This document shows positions 38,095-51,500 of a stretch of 64,000 nt of DNA, piece after piece. Made by a program: the position numbers and the translations under genes. Source of the stretch: Diprion similis (Eukaryota; Arthropoda; Insecta; Hymenoptera; Diprionidae); the NCBI RefSeq assembly GCF_021155765.1, contig NC_060110.1:8307501-8371500 (forward strand), read 5' to 3'. Positions within the stretch are counted from its first letter, which is position 1; the number at the start of each line of letters is the position of its first letter. Under the pieces are notes generated by a model that worked only from the letters and a program-made list of their open reading frames with translations, did no database searches and was not told the DNA's origin.

Positions 38095-39546
38095 TTAGCT
38101 CAGAATCGATTTGTATGAATCTCTCTCGACTAATTAGACCCCAAGGAACTCAGAAAATACAACAAAAAAAGGGTAGGATCAGCAGCAGAGAAATTACGTG
38201 GAAAAGACCAGCAGCAGAAAAATGACGAAACGGAGCGTGCCGTTTTTTGGCTGTAACATTTGATCCGTTGCTCGTAGCGCATTCGGGCTGCGATCAATCG
38301 ATTTCTTTCGCAAAATTACGTCGAAATAGTGCCTGAAAGAATTTCTTGCAGCACTTTCCTGAATCGTAGAAATTCTCGCAGAAAATCCAAAGCGGTTGGC
38401 CTTACTTTTTTGGTAATTTGCGGAGCCGAGAACTTTTCGACTCGGAATCGATTTATATGACCACCTCTAGAGGAAATCGACCCCCCGGAACTCAGAAAAG
38501 ACATCAAAAAGAGCGTAGGACCAACAGCAGAGAAATGACGATGAGAATCTGCAGTTTTTTGGCTGTAACTTCTGATCCGTTGCTCGCAGCGTATTGGGAC
38601 TGCGGTCAATCGATTTCTCCCGCAAAATTACGTCGGAATAGTGCTCTGAAGAATTGATTGCAGCCCTTTCCAAAGTCGTCGAAATTTTCGTCAAAAATCC
38701 AAAGGGGTTAGCCTTACTTTTTTTGCGATTTTTGGAGCCGGAAATTTTTGATCTCCGAATTGATTGGTATGACCGTTTCTTGGCTAATTGAAACCCCAGG
38801 AACTCAAAAATCACATCGAAAGAAGCGAAGGACCAACAGCAGAGAAATGACGATGAAAATCTGCAGTTTTTTGGCTGTAACTTTTGATCCGTTGCTCGCA
38901 TCGTATTGGGACTGCGCCCAATCGATTTCTCTTGCAAAATTACGTCGGAATAGTGCCCCAAAGAATTAATTGCAGCACTTTTCAAAGTCGTCGAAATTTT
39001 TGCCGAAAATCTAAAGGGGTTAGCCTTACTTTTTTTTGCGATTTTTGAAGCCGAAAATTTTTGGTCTCCGAATTGATTTGTATGACCGTTTCTTGGCCAA
39101 TTGGAACCCCAGGAACTCAAAAAACACATTGAAAAAAGCGTAGGACCAACAGCAGAGAAATGACGATGCAAATCTGCAGTTTTTTGGCTGTAACTTTTGA
39201 TCCGTTGCTCGCATCGTATTGGAACTGCGCCCAATCGATTTCTCTTGCAAAATTACGTCGGAATAGTGCCCCAAAGAATTAATTGCAGCACTTTTCAAAG
39301 TCGTCGAAATTTTTGCCAAAAATCTAAAGGGGTTAGCCTGACTTTTTTTTGCGATTTTTGGAGCCGAGAATTTTTGGTCTCTGAATTGATTTGTATGACC
39401 GTTTCTTGGCCAATTGGAACCCCAGGAACTCAAAAAACACATTGAAAAAAGCGTAGGACCAACAGCAGAGAAATGACGATGAGAATCTGCAGTTTTTTGG
39501 CTGTAACTTTTGATCCGTTGCTCGCATCGTATTGGGACTGCGCCCA

Positions 39547-42500
39547 ATCGATTTCTCTTGCAAAATTACGTCGGAATAGTGCCCTAAAGAATTAATCGCA
39601 GGACTTTTCGAAGTCGTCGAAATTTTTGCCAAAAATCGAAAGGGGTTAGCCTTACTTTTTTTGCGAATTTCGGAGCCGAAAATTATTAATCTCCGAACTG
39701 ATTTGTATGACCGTTTCTTGGCTGATTGGAACCCCAGGAACTCAAAAAACACATTGAAAAAAGCGTAGGACCAACAGCAGAGAAATGACGATGCAAATAT
39801 GCAGTTTTTTGGCTGTAACTTTTGATCCGTTGCTCGCATCGTATTGGGACTGCGCCCAATCGATTTCTCTTGCAAAATTACGTCGGAGTAGTGCCCCAAA
39901 GAATTAATTGCAGCACTTTTCAAAGTCGTCGAAATTTTTGCCAAAAATCTAAAGGGGTTAGCCTTACTTTTTTTTGCGATTTTTGAAGCCGAAAATTTTT
40001 GGTCTCCGAATTGATTTATATGACCGTTTCTTGGCCAATTGGAACCCCAGGAACTCAAAAAACACATTGAAAAAAGCGTAGGACCAACAGCAGAGAAATG
40101 ACGATGAAAATCTGCAGTTTTTTGGCTGTAACTTTTGATCCGTTGCTCGCATCGTATTGGGACTGCGCCCAATCGATTTCTCTTGCAAAATTACGTCGGA
40201 ATAGTGCCCCAAAGAATTAATTGCAGCACTTTTCAAAGTCGTCGAAATTTTTGCCAAAAATCTAAAGGGGTTAGCCTTACTTTTTTTTGCGATTTTTGAA
40301 GCCGAAAATTTTTGGTCTCTGAATTGATTTGTATGACCGTTTCTTGGCCAATTGGAACCCCAGGAACTCAAAAAACACATTGAAAAAAGCGTAGGACCAA
40401 CAGCAGAGAAATGACGATGAGAATCTGCAGTTTTTTGGCTGTAACTTTTGATCCGTTGCTCGCATCGTATTGGGACTGCGCCCAATCGATTTCTCTTGCA
40501 AAATTACGTCGGAATAGTGCCCTAAAGAATTAATCGCAGGACTTTTCGAAGTCGTCGAAATTTTTGCCAAAAATCTAAAGGGGTTAGCCTTACTTTTTTT
40601 GCGAATTTCAGAGCCGAAAATTATTAATCTCCGAACTGATTTGTATGACCGTTTCTTGGCTGATTGGAACCCCAGGAACTCAAAAAACACATTGAAAAAA
40701 GCGTAGGACCAACAGCAGAGAAATGACGATGCAAATATGCAGTTTTTTGGCTGTAACTTTTGATCCGTTGCTCGCATCGTATTGGGACTGCGCCCAATCG
40801 ATTTCTCTTGCGAAATTACGTCGGAATAGTGCCCCAAAGAATTAATTGCAGCACTTTTCAAAGTCGTCGAAATTTTTGCCAAAAATCTAAAGGGGTTAGC
40901 CTTACTTTTTTTTGCGATTTTTGAAGCCGAAAATTTTTGGTCTCTGAATTGATTTGTATGACCGTTTCTTGGCCAATTGGAACCCCAGGAACTCAAAAAA
41001 CACATTGAAAAAAGCGTAGGACCAACAGCAGAGAAATGACGATGAAAATCTGCAGTTTTTTGGCTGTAACTTTTGATCCGTTGCTCGCATCGTATTGGGA
41101 CTGCGCCCAATCGATTTCTCTTGCAAAATTACGTCGGAATAGTGCCCCAAAGAATTAATTGCAGCACTTTTCAAAGTCGTCGAAATTTTTGCCAAGAATC
41201 TAAAGGGGTTAGCCTTCCTTTTTTTTGCGATTTTTAAAGCCGAAAATTTTTGGTCTCTGAATTGATTTGTATGACCGTTTCTTGGCCAATTGGAACCCCA
41301 GGAACTCAAAAAACACATTGAAAAAAGCGTAGGACCAACAGCAGAGAAATGACGATGAGAATCTGCAGTTTTTTGGCTGTAACTTTTGATCCGTTGCTCG
41401 CATCGTATTGGGACTGCGCCCAATCGATTTCTCTTGCAAAATTACGTCGGAATAGTGCCCCAAAGACTTAATTGCAGCACTTTTCAAAGTCGTCGAAATT
41501 TTTGCCAAAAATCTAAAGGGGTTAGCCTTACTTTTTTTTGCGATTTTTGAAGCCGAAAATTTTTGGTCTCCGAATTGATTTGTATGACCGTTTCTTGGCC
41601 AATTGGAACCCCAGGAACTCAAAAAACACATTGAAAAAAGCGTAGGACCAACAGCAGAGAAATGACGATGCAAATATGCAGTTTTTTGGCTGTAACTTTT
41701 GATCCGTTGCTCGCATCGTATTGGGACTGCGCCCAATCGATTTCTCTTGCAAAATTACGTCGGAATAGTGCCCCAAAGAATTAATTGCAGCACTTTTCAA
41801 AGTCGTCGAAATTTTTGCCAAAAATCTAAAGGGGTTAGCCTTACTTTTTTTTGCGATTTTTGAAGCCGAAAATTTTTGGTCTCCGAATTGATTTGTATGA
41901 CCGTTTCTTGGCCAATTGGAACCCCAGGAACTCAAAAAACACATTGAAAAAAGCGTAGGACCAACAGCAGAGAAATGACGATGCAAATCTGCAGTTTTTT
42001 GGCTGTAACTTTTGATCCGTTGCTCGCATCGTATTGGAACTGCGCCCAATCGATTTCTCTTGCAAAATTACGTCGGAATAGTGCCCCAAAGAATTAATTG
42101 CAGCACTTTTCAAAGTCGTCGAAATTTTTGCCAAAAATCTAAAGGGGTTAGCCTTACTTTTTTTTGCGATTTTTGGAGCCGAAAATTTTTGGTCTCTGAA
42201 TTGATTTGTATGACCGTTTCTTGGCCAATTGGAACCCCAGGAACTCAAAAAACACATTGAAAAAAGCGTAGGACCAACAGCGGAGAAATGACGATGAGAA
42301 TCTGCAGTTTTTTGGCTGTAACTTTTGATCCGTTGCTCGCATCGTATTGGGACTGCGCCCAATCGATTTCTCTTGCAAAATTACGTCGGAATAGTGCCCT
42401 AAAGAATTAATCGCAGGACTTTTCGAAGTCGTCGAAATTTTTGCCAAAAATCTAAAGGGGTTAGCCTTACTTTTTTTGCGAATTTCGGAGCCGAAAATTA

Positions 42501-45500
42501 TTGATCTCCGAACTGATTTGTATGACCGTTTCTTGGCTGATTGGAACCCCAGGAACTCAAAAAACACATTGAAAAAAGCGTAGGACCAACAGCAGAGAAA
42601 TGACGATGCAAATATGCAGTTTTTTGGCTGTAACTTTTGATCCGTTGCTCGCATCGTATTGGGACTGCGCCCAATCGATTTCTCTTGCAAAATTACGTCG
42701 GAATAGTGCCCCAAAGAATTAATTGCAGCACTTTTCGAAGACGTCGAAATTTTTGCCAAAAATCTGAAGGGGTTAGCCTTACTTTTTTTTGCGATTTTTG
42801 AAGTCGAAAATTTTTGGTCTCCGAATTGATTTGTATGACCGTTTCTTGGCCAATTGGAACCCCAGGAACTCAAAAAACACATTGAAAAAAGCGTAGGACC
42901 AACAGCAGAGAAATGACGATGCAAATCTGCAGTTTTTTGGCTGTAACTTTTGATCCGTTGCTCGCATCGTATTGGAACTGCGCCCAATCGATTTCTCTTG
43001 CAAAATTACGTCGGAATAGTGCCCCAAAGAATTAATTGCAGCACTTTTCAAAGTCGTCGAAATTTTTGCCAAAAATCTAAAGGGGTTAGCCTTACTTTTT
43101 TTTGCGATTTTTGGAGCCGAAAGTTTTTGGTCTCTGAATTGATTTGTATGACCGTTTCTTGGCCAATTGGAACCCCAGGAACTCAAAAAACACATTGAAA
43201 AAAGCGTAGGACCAACAGCAGAGAAATGACGATGAAAATCTGCAGTTTTTTGGCTGTAACTTTTGATCCGTTGCTCGCATCGTATTGGGACTGCGCCCAA
43301 TCGATTTCTCTTGCAAAATTACGTCGGAATAGTGCCCCAAAGAATTAATTGCAGCACTTTTCAAAGTCGTCGAAATTTTTGCCAAAAATCTAAAGGGGTT
43401 AGCCTTACTTTTTTTTGCGATTTTTGAAGCCGAAAATTTTTGGTCTCTGAATTGATTTGTATGACCGTTTCTTGGCCAATTGGAACCCCAGGAACTCAAA
43501 AAACACATTGAAAAAAGCGTAGGACCAACAGCAGAGAAATGACGATGAGAATCTGCAGTTTTTTGGCTGTAACTTTTGATCCGTTGCTCGCATCGTATTG
43601 GGACTGCGCCCAATCGATTTCTCTTGCAAAATTACGTCGGAATAGTGCCCTAAAGAATTAATCGCAGGACTTTTCGAAGTCGTCGAAATTTTTGCCAAAA
43701 ATCTAAAGGGGTTAGCCTTACTTTTTTTGCGAATTTCGGAGCCGAAAATTATTAATCTCCGAACTGATTTGTATGACCGTTTCTTGGCTGATTGGAACCC
43801 CAGGAACTCAAAAAACACATTGAAAAAAGCGTAGGACCAACAGCAGAGAAATGACGATGCAAATATGCAGTTTTTTGGCTGTAACTTTTGATCCGTTGCT
43901 CGCATCGTATTGGGACTGCGCCCAATCGATTTCTCTTGCGAAATTACGTCGGAATAGTGCCCCAAAGAATTAATTGCAGCACTTTTCGAAGACGTCGAAA
44001 TTTTTGCCAAAAATCTGAAGGGGTTAGCCTTACTTTTTTTTGCGATTTTTGAAGTCGAAAATTTTTGGTCTCCGAATTGATTTGTATGACCGTTTCTTGG
44101 CCAATTGGAACCCCAGGAACTCAAAAAACACATTGAAAAAAGCGTAGGACCAACAGCAGAGAAATGACGATGCAAATCTGCAGTTTTTTGGCTGTAACTT
44201 TTGATCCGTTGCTCGCATCGTATTGGAACTGCGCCCAATCGATTTCTCTTGCAAAATTACGTCGGAATAGTGCCCCAAAGAATTAATTGCAGCACTTTTC
44301 AAAGTCGTCGAAATTTTTGCCAAAAATCTAAAGGGGTTAGCCTTACTTTTTTTTGCGATTTTTGGAGCCGAAAGTTTTTGGTCTCTGAATTGATTTGTAT
44401 GACCGTTTCTTGGCCAATTGGAACCCCAGGAACTCAAAAAACACATTGAAAAAAGCGTAGGACCAACAGCAGAGAAATGACGATGAAAATCTGCAGTTTT
44501 TTGGCTGTAACTTTTGATCCGTTGCTCGCATCGTATTGGGACTGCGCCCAATCGATTTCTCTTGCAAAATTACGTCGGAATAGTGCCCCAAAGAATTAAT
44601 TGCAGCACTTTTCAGAGTCGTCGAAATTTTTGCCAAAAATCTAAAGGGGTTAGCCTTACTTTTTTTTTGCGGTTTTTGAAGCCGAAAATTTTTGGTCTCC
44701 GAATTGATTTGTATGACCGTTTCTTGGCCACTTGGAACCCCAGGAACTCAAAAAACACATTGAAAAAAGCGTAGGACCAACAGCAGAGAAATGACGATGA
44801 AAATCTGCAGTTTTTCGGCTGTAACTTTTGATCCGTTGCTCGCATCGTATTGGGACTGCGCCCAATCGATTTCTCTTGCAAAATTACGTCGGAATAGTGC
44901 CCCAAAGAATTAATTGCAGCACTTTTCAAAGTCGCCGGAATTTTTGCCAAAAATCTAAAGGGGTTAGCCTTACTTTTTTTTGCGATTTTTGAAGCCGAAA
45001 ATTTTTGGTCTCCGAATTGATTTGTAAGACCGTTTCTTGGCCAATTGGAACCCCAGGAACTCAAAAAACACATTGAAAAAAGCGTAGGACCAACAGCAGA
45101 GAAATGACGATGAAAATCTGCAGTTTGTTGGCTGTAACTTTTGATCCGTTGCTCGCATCGTATTGGGACTGCGCCCAATCGATTTCTCTTGCAAAATTAC
45201 GTCGGAATAGTGCCCCAAAGAATTAATTGCAGCACTTTTCAAAGTCGTCGAAATTTTTGCCAAAAATCTAAAGGGGTTAGCCTTACTTTTTTTTGCGATT
45301 TTTGAAGCCGACAATTTTTGGTCTCTGAATTGATTTGTATGACCGTTTCTTGGCCAATTGGAACCCCAGGAACTCAAAAAACACATTGAAAAAAGCGTAG
45401 GACCAACAGCAGAGAAATGACGATGAGAATCTGCAGTTTTTTGGCTGTAACTTTTGATCCGTTGCTCGCATCGTATTGGGACTGCGCCCAATCGATTTCT

Positions 45501-48500
45501 CTTGCAAAATTACGTCGGAATAGTGCCCTAAAGAATTAATCGCAGGACTTTTCGAAGTCGTCGAAATTTTTGCCAAAAATCTAAAGGGGTTAGCCTTACT
45601 TTTTTTGCGAATTTCGGAGCCGAAAATTATTAATCTCCGAACTGATTTGTATGACCGTTTCTTGGCTGATTGGAACCCCAGGAACTCAAAAAACACATTG
45701 AAAAAAGCGTAGGACCAACAGCAGAGAAATGACGATGCAAATATGCAGTTTTTTGGCTGTAACTTTTGATCCGTTGCTCGCATCGTATTGGGACTGCGCC
45801 CAATCGATTTCACTTGCAAAATTACGTCGGAATAGTGCCCCAAAGAATTAATTGCAGCACTTTTCAAAGTCGTCGAAATTTTTGCCAAAAATCTAAAGGG
45901 GTTAGCCTTACTTTTTTTTGCGATTTTTGAAGCCGAAAATTTTAGGTCTCTGAATTGATTTGTATGACCGTGTCTTGGCCAATTGGAACCCCAGGAACTC
46001 AAAAAACACATTGAAAAAAGCGTAGGACCAACAGCAGAGAAATGACGATGAGAATCTGCAGTTTTTTGGCTGTAACTTTTGATCCGTTGCTCGCATCGTA
46101 TTGGGACTGCGCCCAATCGATTTCTCTTGCAAAATTACGTCGGAATAGTGCCCTAAAGAATTAATCGCAGGACTTTTCGAAGTCGTCGAAATTTTTGCCA
46201 AAAATCTAAAGGGGTTAGCCTTACTTTTTTTGCGAATTTCGGAGCCGAAAATTATTAATCTCCGAACTGATTTGTATGACCGTTTCTTGGCTGATTGGAA
46301 CCCCAGGAACTCAAAAAACACATTGAAAAAAGCGTAGGACCAACAGCAGAGAAATGACGATGCAAATATGCAGTTTTTTGGCTGTAACTTTTGATCCGTT
46401 GCTCGCATCGTATTGGGACTGCGCCCAATCGATTTCTCTTGCAAAATTACGTCGGAATAGTGCCCCAAAGAATTAATTGCAGCACTTTTCAAAGTCGTCG
46501 AAATTTTTGCCAAAAATCTAAAGGGGTTAGCCTTACTTTTTTTTGCGATTTTTGAAGCCAAAAATTTTTGGTCTCCGAATTGATTTGTATGACCGTTTCT
46601 TGGCCAATTGGAACCCCAGGAACTCAAAAAACACATTGAAAAAAGCGTAGGACCAACAGCAGAGAAATGACGATGAAAATCTGCAGTTTTTTGGCTGTAA
46701 CTTTTGATTCGTTGCTCGCATCGTATTGGGACTGCGCCCAATCGATTTCTCTTGCAAAATTACGTCGGAATAGTGCCCCAAAGAATTAATTGCAGCACTT
46801 TTCAAAGTCGTCGAAATTTTTGCCAAAAATCTAAAGGGGTTAGCCTTACTTTTTTTTGCGATTTTTGAAGCCGAAAATTTTTGGTCTCTGAATTGATTTG
46901 TATGACCGTTTCTTGGCCAATTGGAACCCCAGGAACTCAAAAAACACATTGAAAAAAGCGTAGGACCAACAGCAGAGAAATGACGATGAGAATCTGCAGT
47001 TTTTTGGCTGTAACTTTTGATCCGTTGCTCGCATCGTATTGGGACTGCGCCCAATCGATTTCTCTTGCAAAATTACGTCGGAATAGTGCCCTAAAGAATT
47101 AATCGCAGGACTTTTCGAAGTCGTCGAAATTTTTGCCAAAAATCTAAAGGGGTTAGCCTTACTTTTTTTGCGAATTTCGGAGCCGAAAATTATTAATCTC
47201 CGGACTGATTTGTATGACCGTTTCTTGGCTGATTGGAACCCCAGGAACTCAAAAAACACATTGAAAAAAGCGTAGGACCAACAGCAGAGAAATGACGATG
47301 CAAATATGCAGTTTTTTGGCTGTAACTTTTAATCCGTTGCTCGCATCGTATTGGGACTGCGCCCAATCGATTTCTCTTGCAAAATTACGTCGGAATAGTG
47401 CCCCAAAGAATTAATTGCAGCACTTTTCAAAGTCGTCGAAATTTTTGCCAAGAATCTAAAGGGGTTAGCCTTCCTTTTTTTTGCGATTTTTAAAGCCGAA
47501 AATTTTTGGTCTCTGAATTGATTTGTATGACCGTTTCTTGGCCAATTGGAACCCCAGGAACTCAAAAAACACATTGAAAAAAGCGTAGGACCAACAGCAG
47601 AGAAATGACGATGAGAATCTGCAGTTTTTTGGCTGTAACTTTTGATCCGTTGCTCGCATCGTATTGGGACTGCGCCCAATCGATTTCTCTTGCAAAATTA
47701 CGTCGGAATAGTGCCCTAAAGAATTAATCGCAGGACTTTTCGAAGTCGTCGAAATTTTTGCCAAAAATCGAAAGGGGTTAGCCTTACTTTTTTTGCGAAT
47801 TTCGGAGCCGAAAATTATTAATCTCCGAACTGATTTGTATGACCGTTTCTTGGCTGATTGGAACCCCAGGAACTCAAAAAACACATTGAAAAAAGCGTAG
47901 GACCAACAGCAGAGAAATGACGATGCAAATATGCAGTTTTTTGGCTGTAACTTTTGATCCGTTGCTCGCATCGTATTGGGACTGCGCCCAATCGATTTCT
48001 CTTGCAAAATTACGTCGGAGTAGTGCCCCAAAGAATTAATTGCAGCACTTTTCAAAGTCGTCGAAATTTTTGCCAAAAATCTAAAGGGGTTAGCCTTACT
48101 TTTTTTTGCGATTTTTGAAGCCGAAAATTTTTGGTCTCCGAATTGATTTGTATGACCGTTTCTTGGCCAATTGGAACCCCAGGAACTCAAAAAACACATT
48201 GAAAAAAGCGTAGGACCAACAGCAGAGAAATGACGATGCAAATCTGCAGTTTTTTGGCTGTAACTTTTGATCCGTTGCTCGCATCGTATTGGAACTGCGC
48301 CCAATCGATTTCTCTTGCAAAATTACGTCGGAATAGTGCCCCAAAGAATTAATTGCAGCACTTTTCAAAGTCGTCGAAATTTTTGCCAAAAATCTAAAGG
48401 GGTTAGCCTTACTTTTTTTTGCGATTTTTGAAGCCGACAATTTTTGGTCTCTGAATTGATTTGTATGACCGTTTCTTGGCCAATTGGAACCCCAGGAACT

Positions 48501-51500
48501 CAAAAAACACATTGAAAAAAGCGTAGGACCAACAGCAGAGAAATGACGATGAGAATCTGCAGTTTTTTGGCTGTAACTTTTGATCCGTTGCTCGCATCGT
48601 ATTGGGACTGCGCCCAATCGATTTCTCTTGCAAAATTACGTCGGAATAGTGCCCTAAAGAATTAATCGCAGGACTTTTCGAAGTCGTCGAAATTTTTGCC
48701 AAAAATCTAAAGGGGTTAGCCTTACTTTTTTTGCGAATTTCGGAGCCGAAAATCATTAATCTCCGAACTGATTTGTATGACCGTTTCTTGGCTGATTGGA
48801 ACCCCAGGAACTCAAAAAACACATTGAAAAAAGCGTAGGACCAACAGCAGAGAAATGACGATGAAAATCTGCAGTTTTTTGGCTGTAACTTTTGATCCGT
48901 TGCTCGCATCGTATTGGGACTGCGCCCAATCGATTTCTCTTGCAAAATTACGTCGGAATAGTGCCCCAAAGACTTAATTGCAGCACTTTTCAAAGTCGTC
49001 GAAATTTTTGCCAAAAATCTAAAGGGGTTAGCCTTACTTTTTTTTGCGATTTTTGAAGCCGAAAATTTTTGGTCTCCGAATTGATTTGTATGACCGTTTC
49101 TTGGCCAATTGGAACCCCAGGAACTCAAAAAACACATTGAAAAAAGCGTAGGACCAACAGCAGAGAAATGACGATGCAAATCTGCAGTTTTTTGGCTGTA
49201 ACTTTTGATCCGTTGCTCGCATCGTATTGGAACTGCGCCCAATCGATTTCTCTTGCAAAATTACGTCGGAATAGTGCCCCAAAGAATTAATTGCAGCACT
49301 TTTCAAAGTCGTCGAAATTTTTGCCAAAAATCTAAAGGGGTTAGCCTTACTTTTTTTTGCGATTTTTGGAGCCGAAAGTTTTTGGTCTCTGAATTGATTT
49401 GTATGACCGTTTCTTGGCCAATTGGAACCCCAGGAACTCAAAAAACACATTGAAAAAAGCGTAGGACCAACAGCAGAGAAATGACGATGAGAATCTGCAG
49501 TTTTTTGGCTGTAACTTTTGATCCGTTGCTCGCATCGTATTGGGACTGCGCCCAATCGATTTCTCTTGCAAAATTACGTCGGAATAGTGCCCTAAAGAAT
49601 TATTCGCAGGACTTTTCGAAGTCGTCGAAATTTTTGCCGAAAATCTAAAGGGGTGAGCCTTACTTTTTTTGCGAATTTCGGAGCCGAAAATTATTAATCT
49701 CCGAACTGATTTGTATGACCGTTTCTTGGCTGATTGGAACCCCAGGAACTCAAAAAACACATTGAAAAAAGCGTAGGACCAACAGCAGAGAAATGACGAT
49801 GCAAATATGCAGTTTTTTGGCTGTAACTTTTGATCCGTTGCTCGCATCGTATTGGGACTGCGCCCAATCGATTTCTCTTGCAAAATTACGTCGGAATAGT
49901 GCCCCAAAGAATTAATTGCAGCACTTTTCAAAGTCGTCGAAATTTTTGCCAAAAATCTAAAGGGGTTAGCCTTACTTTTTTTTGCGATTTTTGAAGCCGA
50001 AAATTTTTGGTCTCCGAATTGATTTGTATGACCGTTTCTTGGCCAATTGGAACCCCAGGAACTCAAAAAACACATTGAAAAAAGCGAAGGACCAACATCA
50101 GAGAAATGACGATGCAAATCTGCAGTTTTTTGGCTGTAACTTTTGATCCGTTGCTCGCATCGTATTGGAACTGCGCCCAATCGATTTCTCTTGCGAAATT
50201 ACGTCGGAATAGTGCCCCAAAGAATTAATTGCAGCACTTTTCAAAGTCTCCGAAATTTTTGCCAAAAATCTAAAGGGGTTAGCCTTACTTTTTTTTGCGA
50301 TTTTTGAAGCTGAAAATTTTTGGTCTCTGAATTGATTTGTATGACCGTTTCTTGGCCAATTGGAACCCCAGGAACTCAAAAAACACATTGAAAAAAGCGT
50401 AGGACCAACAGCAGAGAAATGACGATGAGAATCTGCAGTTTTCTGGCTGTAACTTTTGATCCGTTGCTCGCATCGTATTGGGACTGCGCCCAATCGATTT
50501 CTCTTGCAAAATTACGTCGGAATAGTGCCCTAAAGAATTAATCGCAGGACTTTTCAAAGTCGTCGAAATTTTTGCCAAAAATCTAAAGGGGTTAGCCTTA
50601 CTTTTTTTGCGAATTTCGGAGCCGAAAATTATTAATTTCCGAACTGATTTGTATGACCGTTTCTTGGCTGATTGGAACCCCAGGAACTCAAAAAACACAT
50701 TGAAAAAAGCGTAGGACCAACAGCAGAGAAATGACGATGCAAATCTGCAGTTTTTTGGCTGTAACTTTTGATCCGTTGCTCGCATCGTATTGGAACTGCG
50801 CCCAATCGATTTCTCTTGCAAAATTACGTCGGAATAGTGCCCCAAAGAATTAATTGCAGCACTTTTCAAAGTCGTCGAAATTTTTGCCAAAAATCTAAAG
50901 GGGTTAGCCTTACTTTTTTTTGCGATTTTTGAAGCCGACAATTTTTGGTCTCTGAATTGATTTGTATGACCGTTTCTTGGCCAATTGGAACCCCAGGAAC
51001 TCAAAAAACACATTGAAAAAAGCGTAGGACCAACAGCAGAGAAATGACGATGAGAATCTGCAGTTTTTTGGCTGTAACTTTTGATCCGTTGCTCGCATCG
51101 TATTGGGACTGCGCCCAATCGATTTCTCTTGCAAAATTACGTCGGAATAGTGCCCTAAAGAATTAATCGCAGGACTTTTCGAAGTCGTCGAAATTTTTGC
51201 CAAAAATCTAAAGGGGTTAGCCTTACTTTTTTTGCGAATTTCGGAGCCGAAAATTATTAATCTCCGAACTGATTTGTATGACCGTTTCTTGGCTGATTGG
51301 AACCCCAGGAACTCAAAAAACACATTGAAAAAAGCGTAGGACCAACAGCAGAGAAATGACGATGAAAATCTGCAGTTTTTTGGCTGTAACTTTTGATCCG
51401 TTGCTCGCATCGTATTGGGACTGCGCCCAATCGATTTCTCTTGCAAAATTACGTCGGAATAGTGCCCCAAAGACTTAATTGCAGCACTTTTCAAAGTCGT

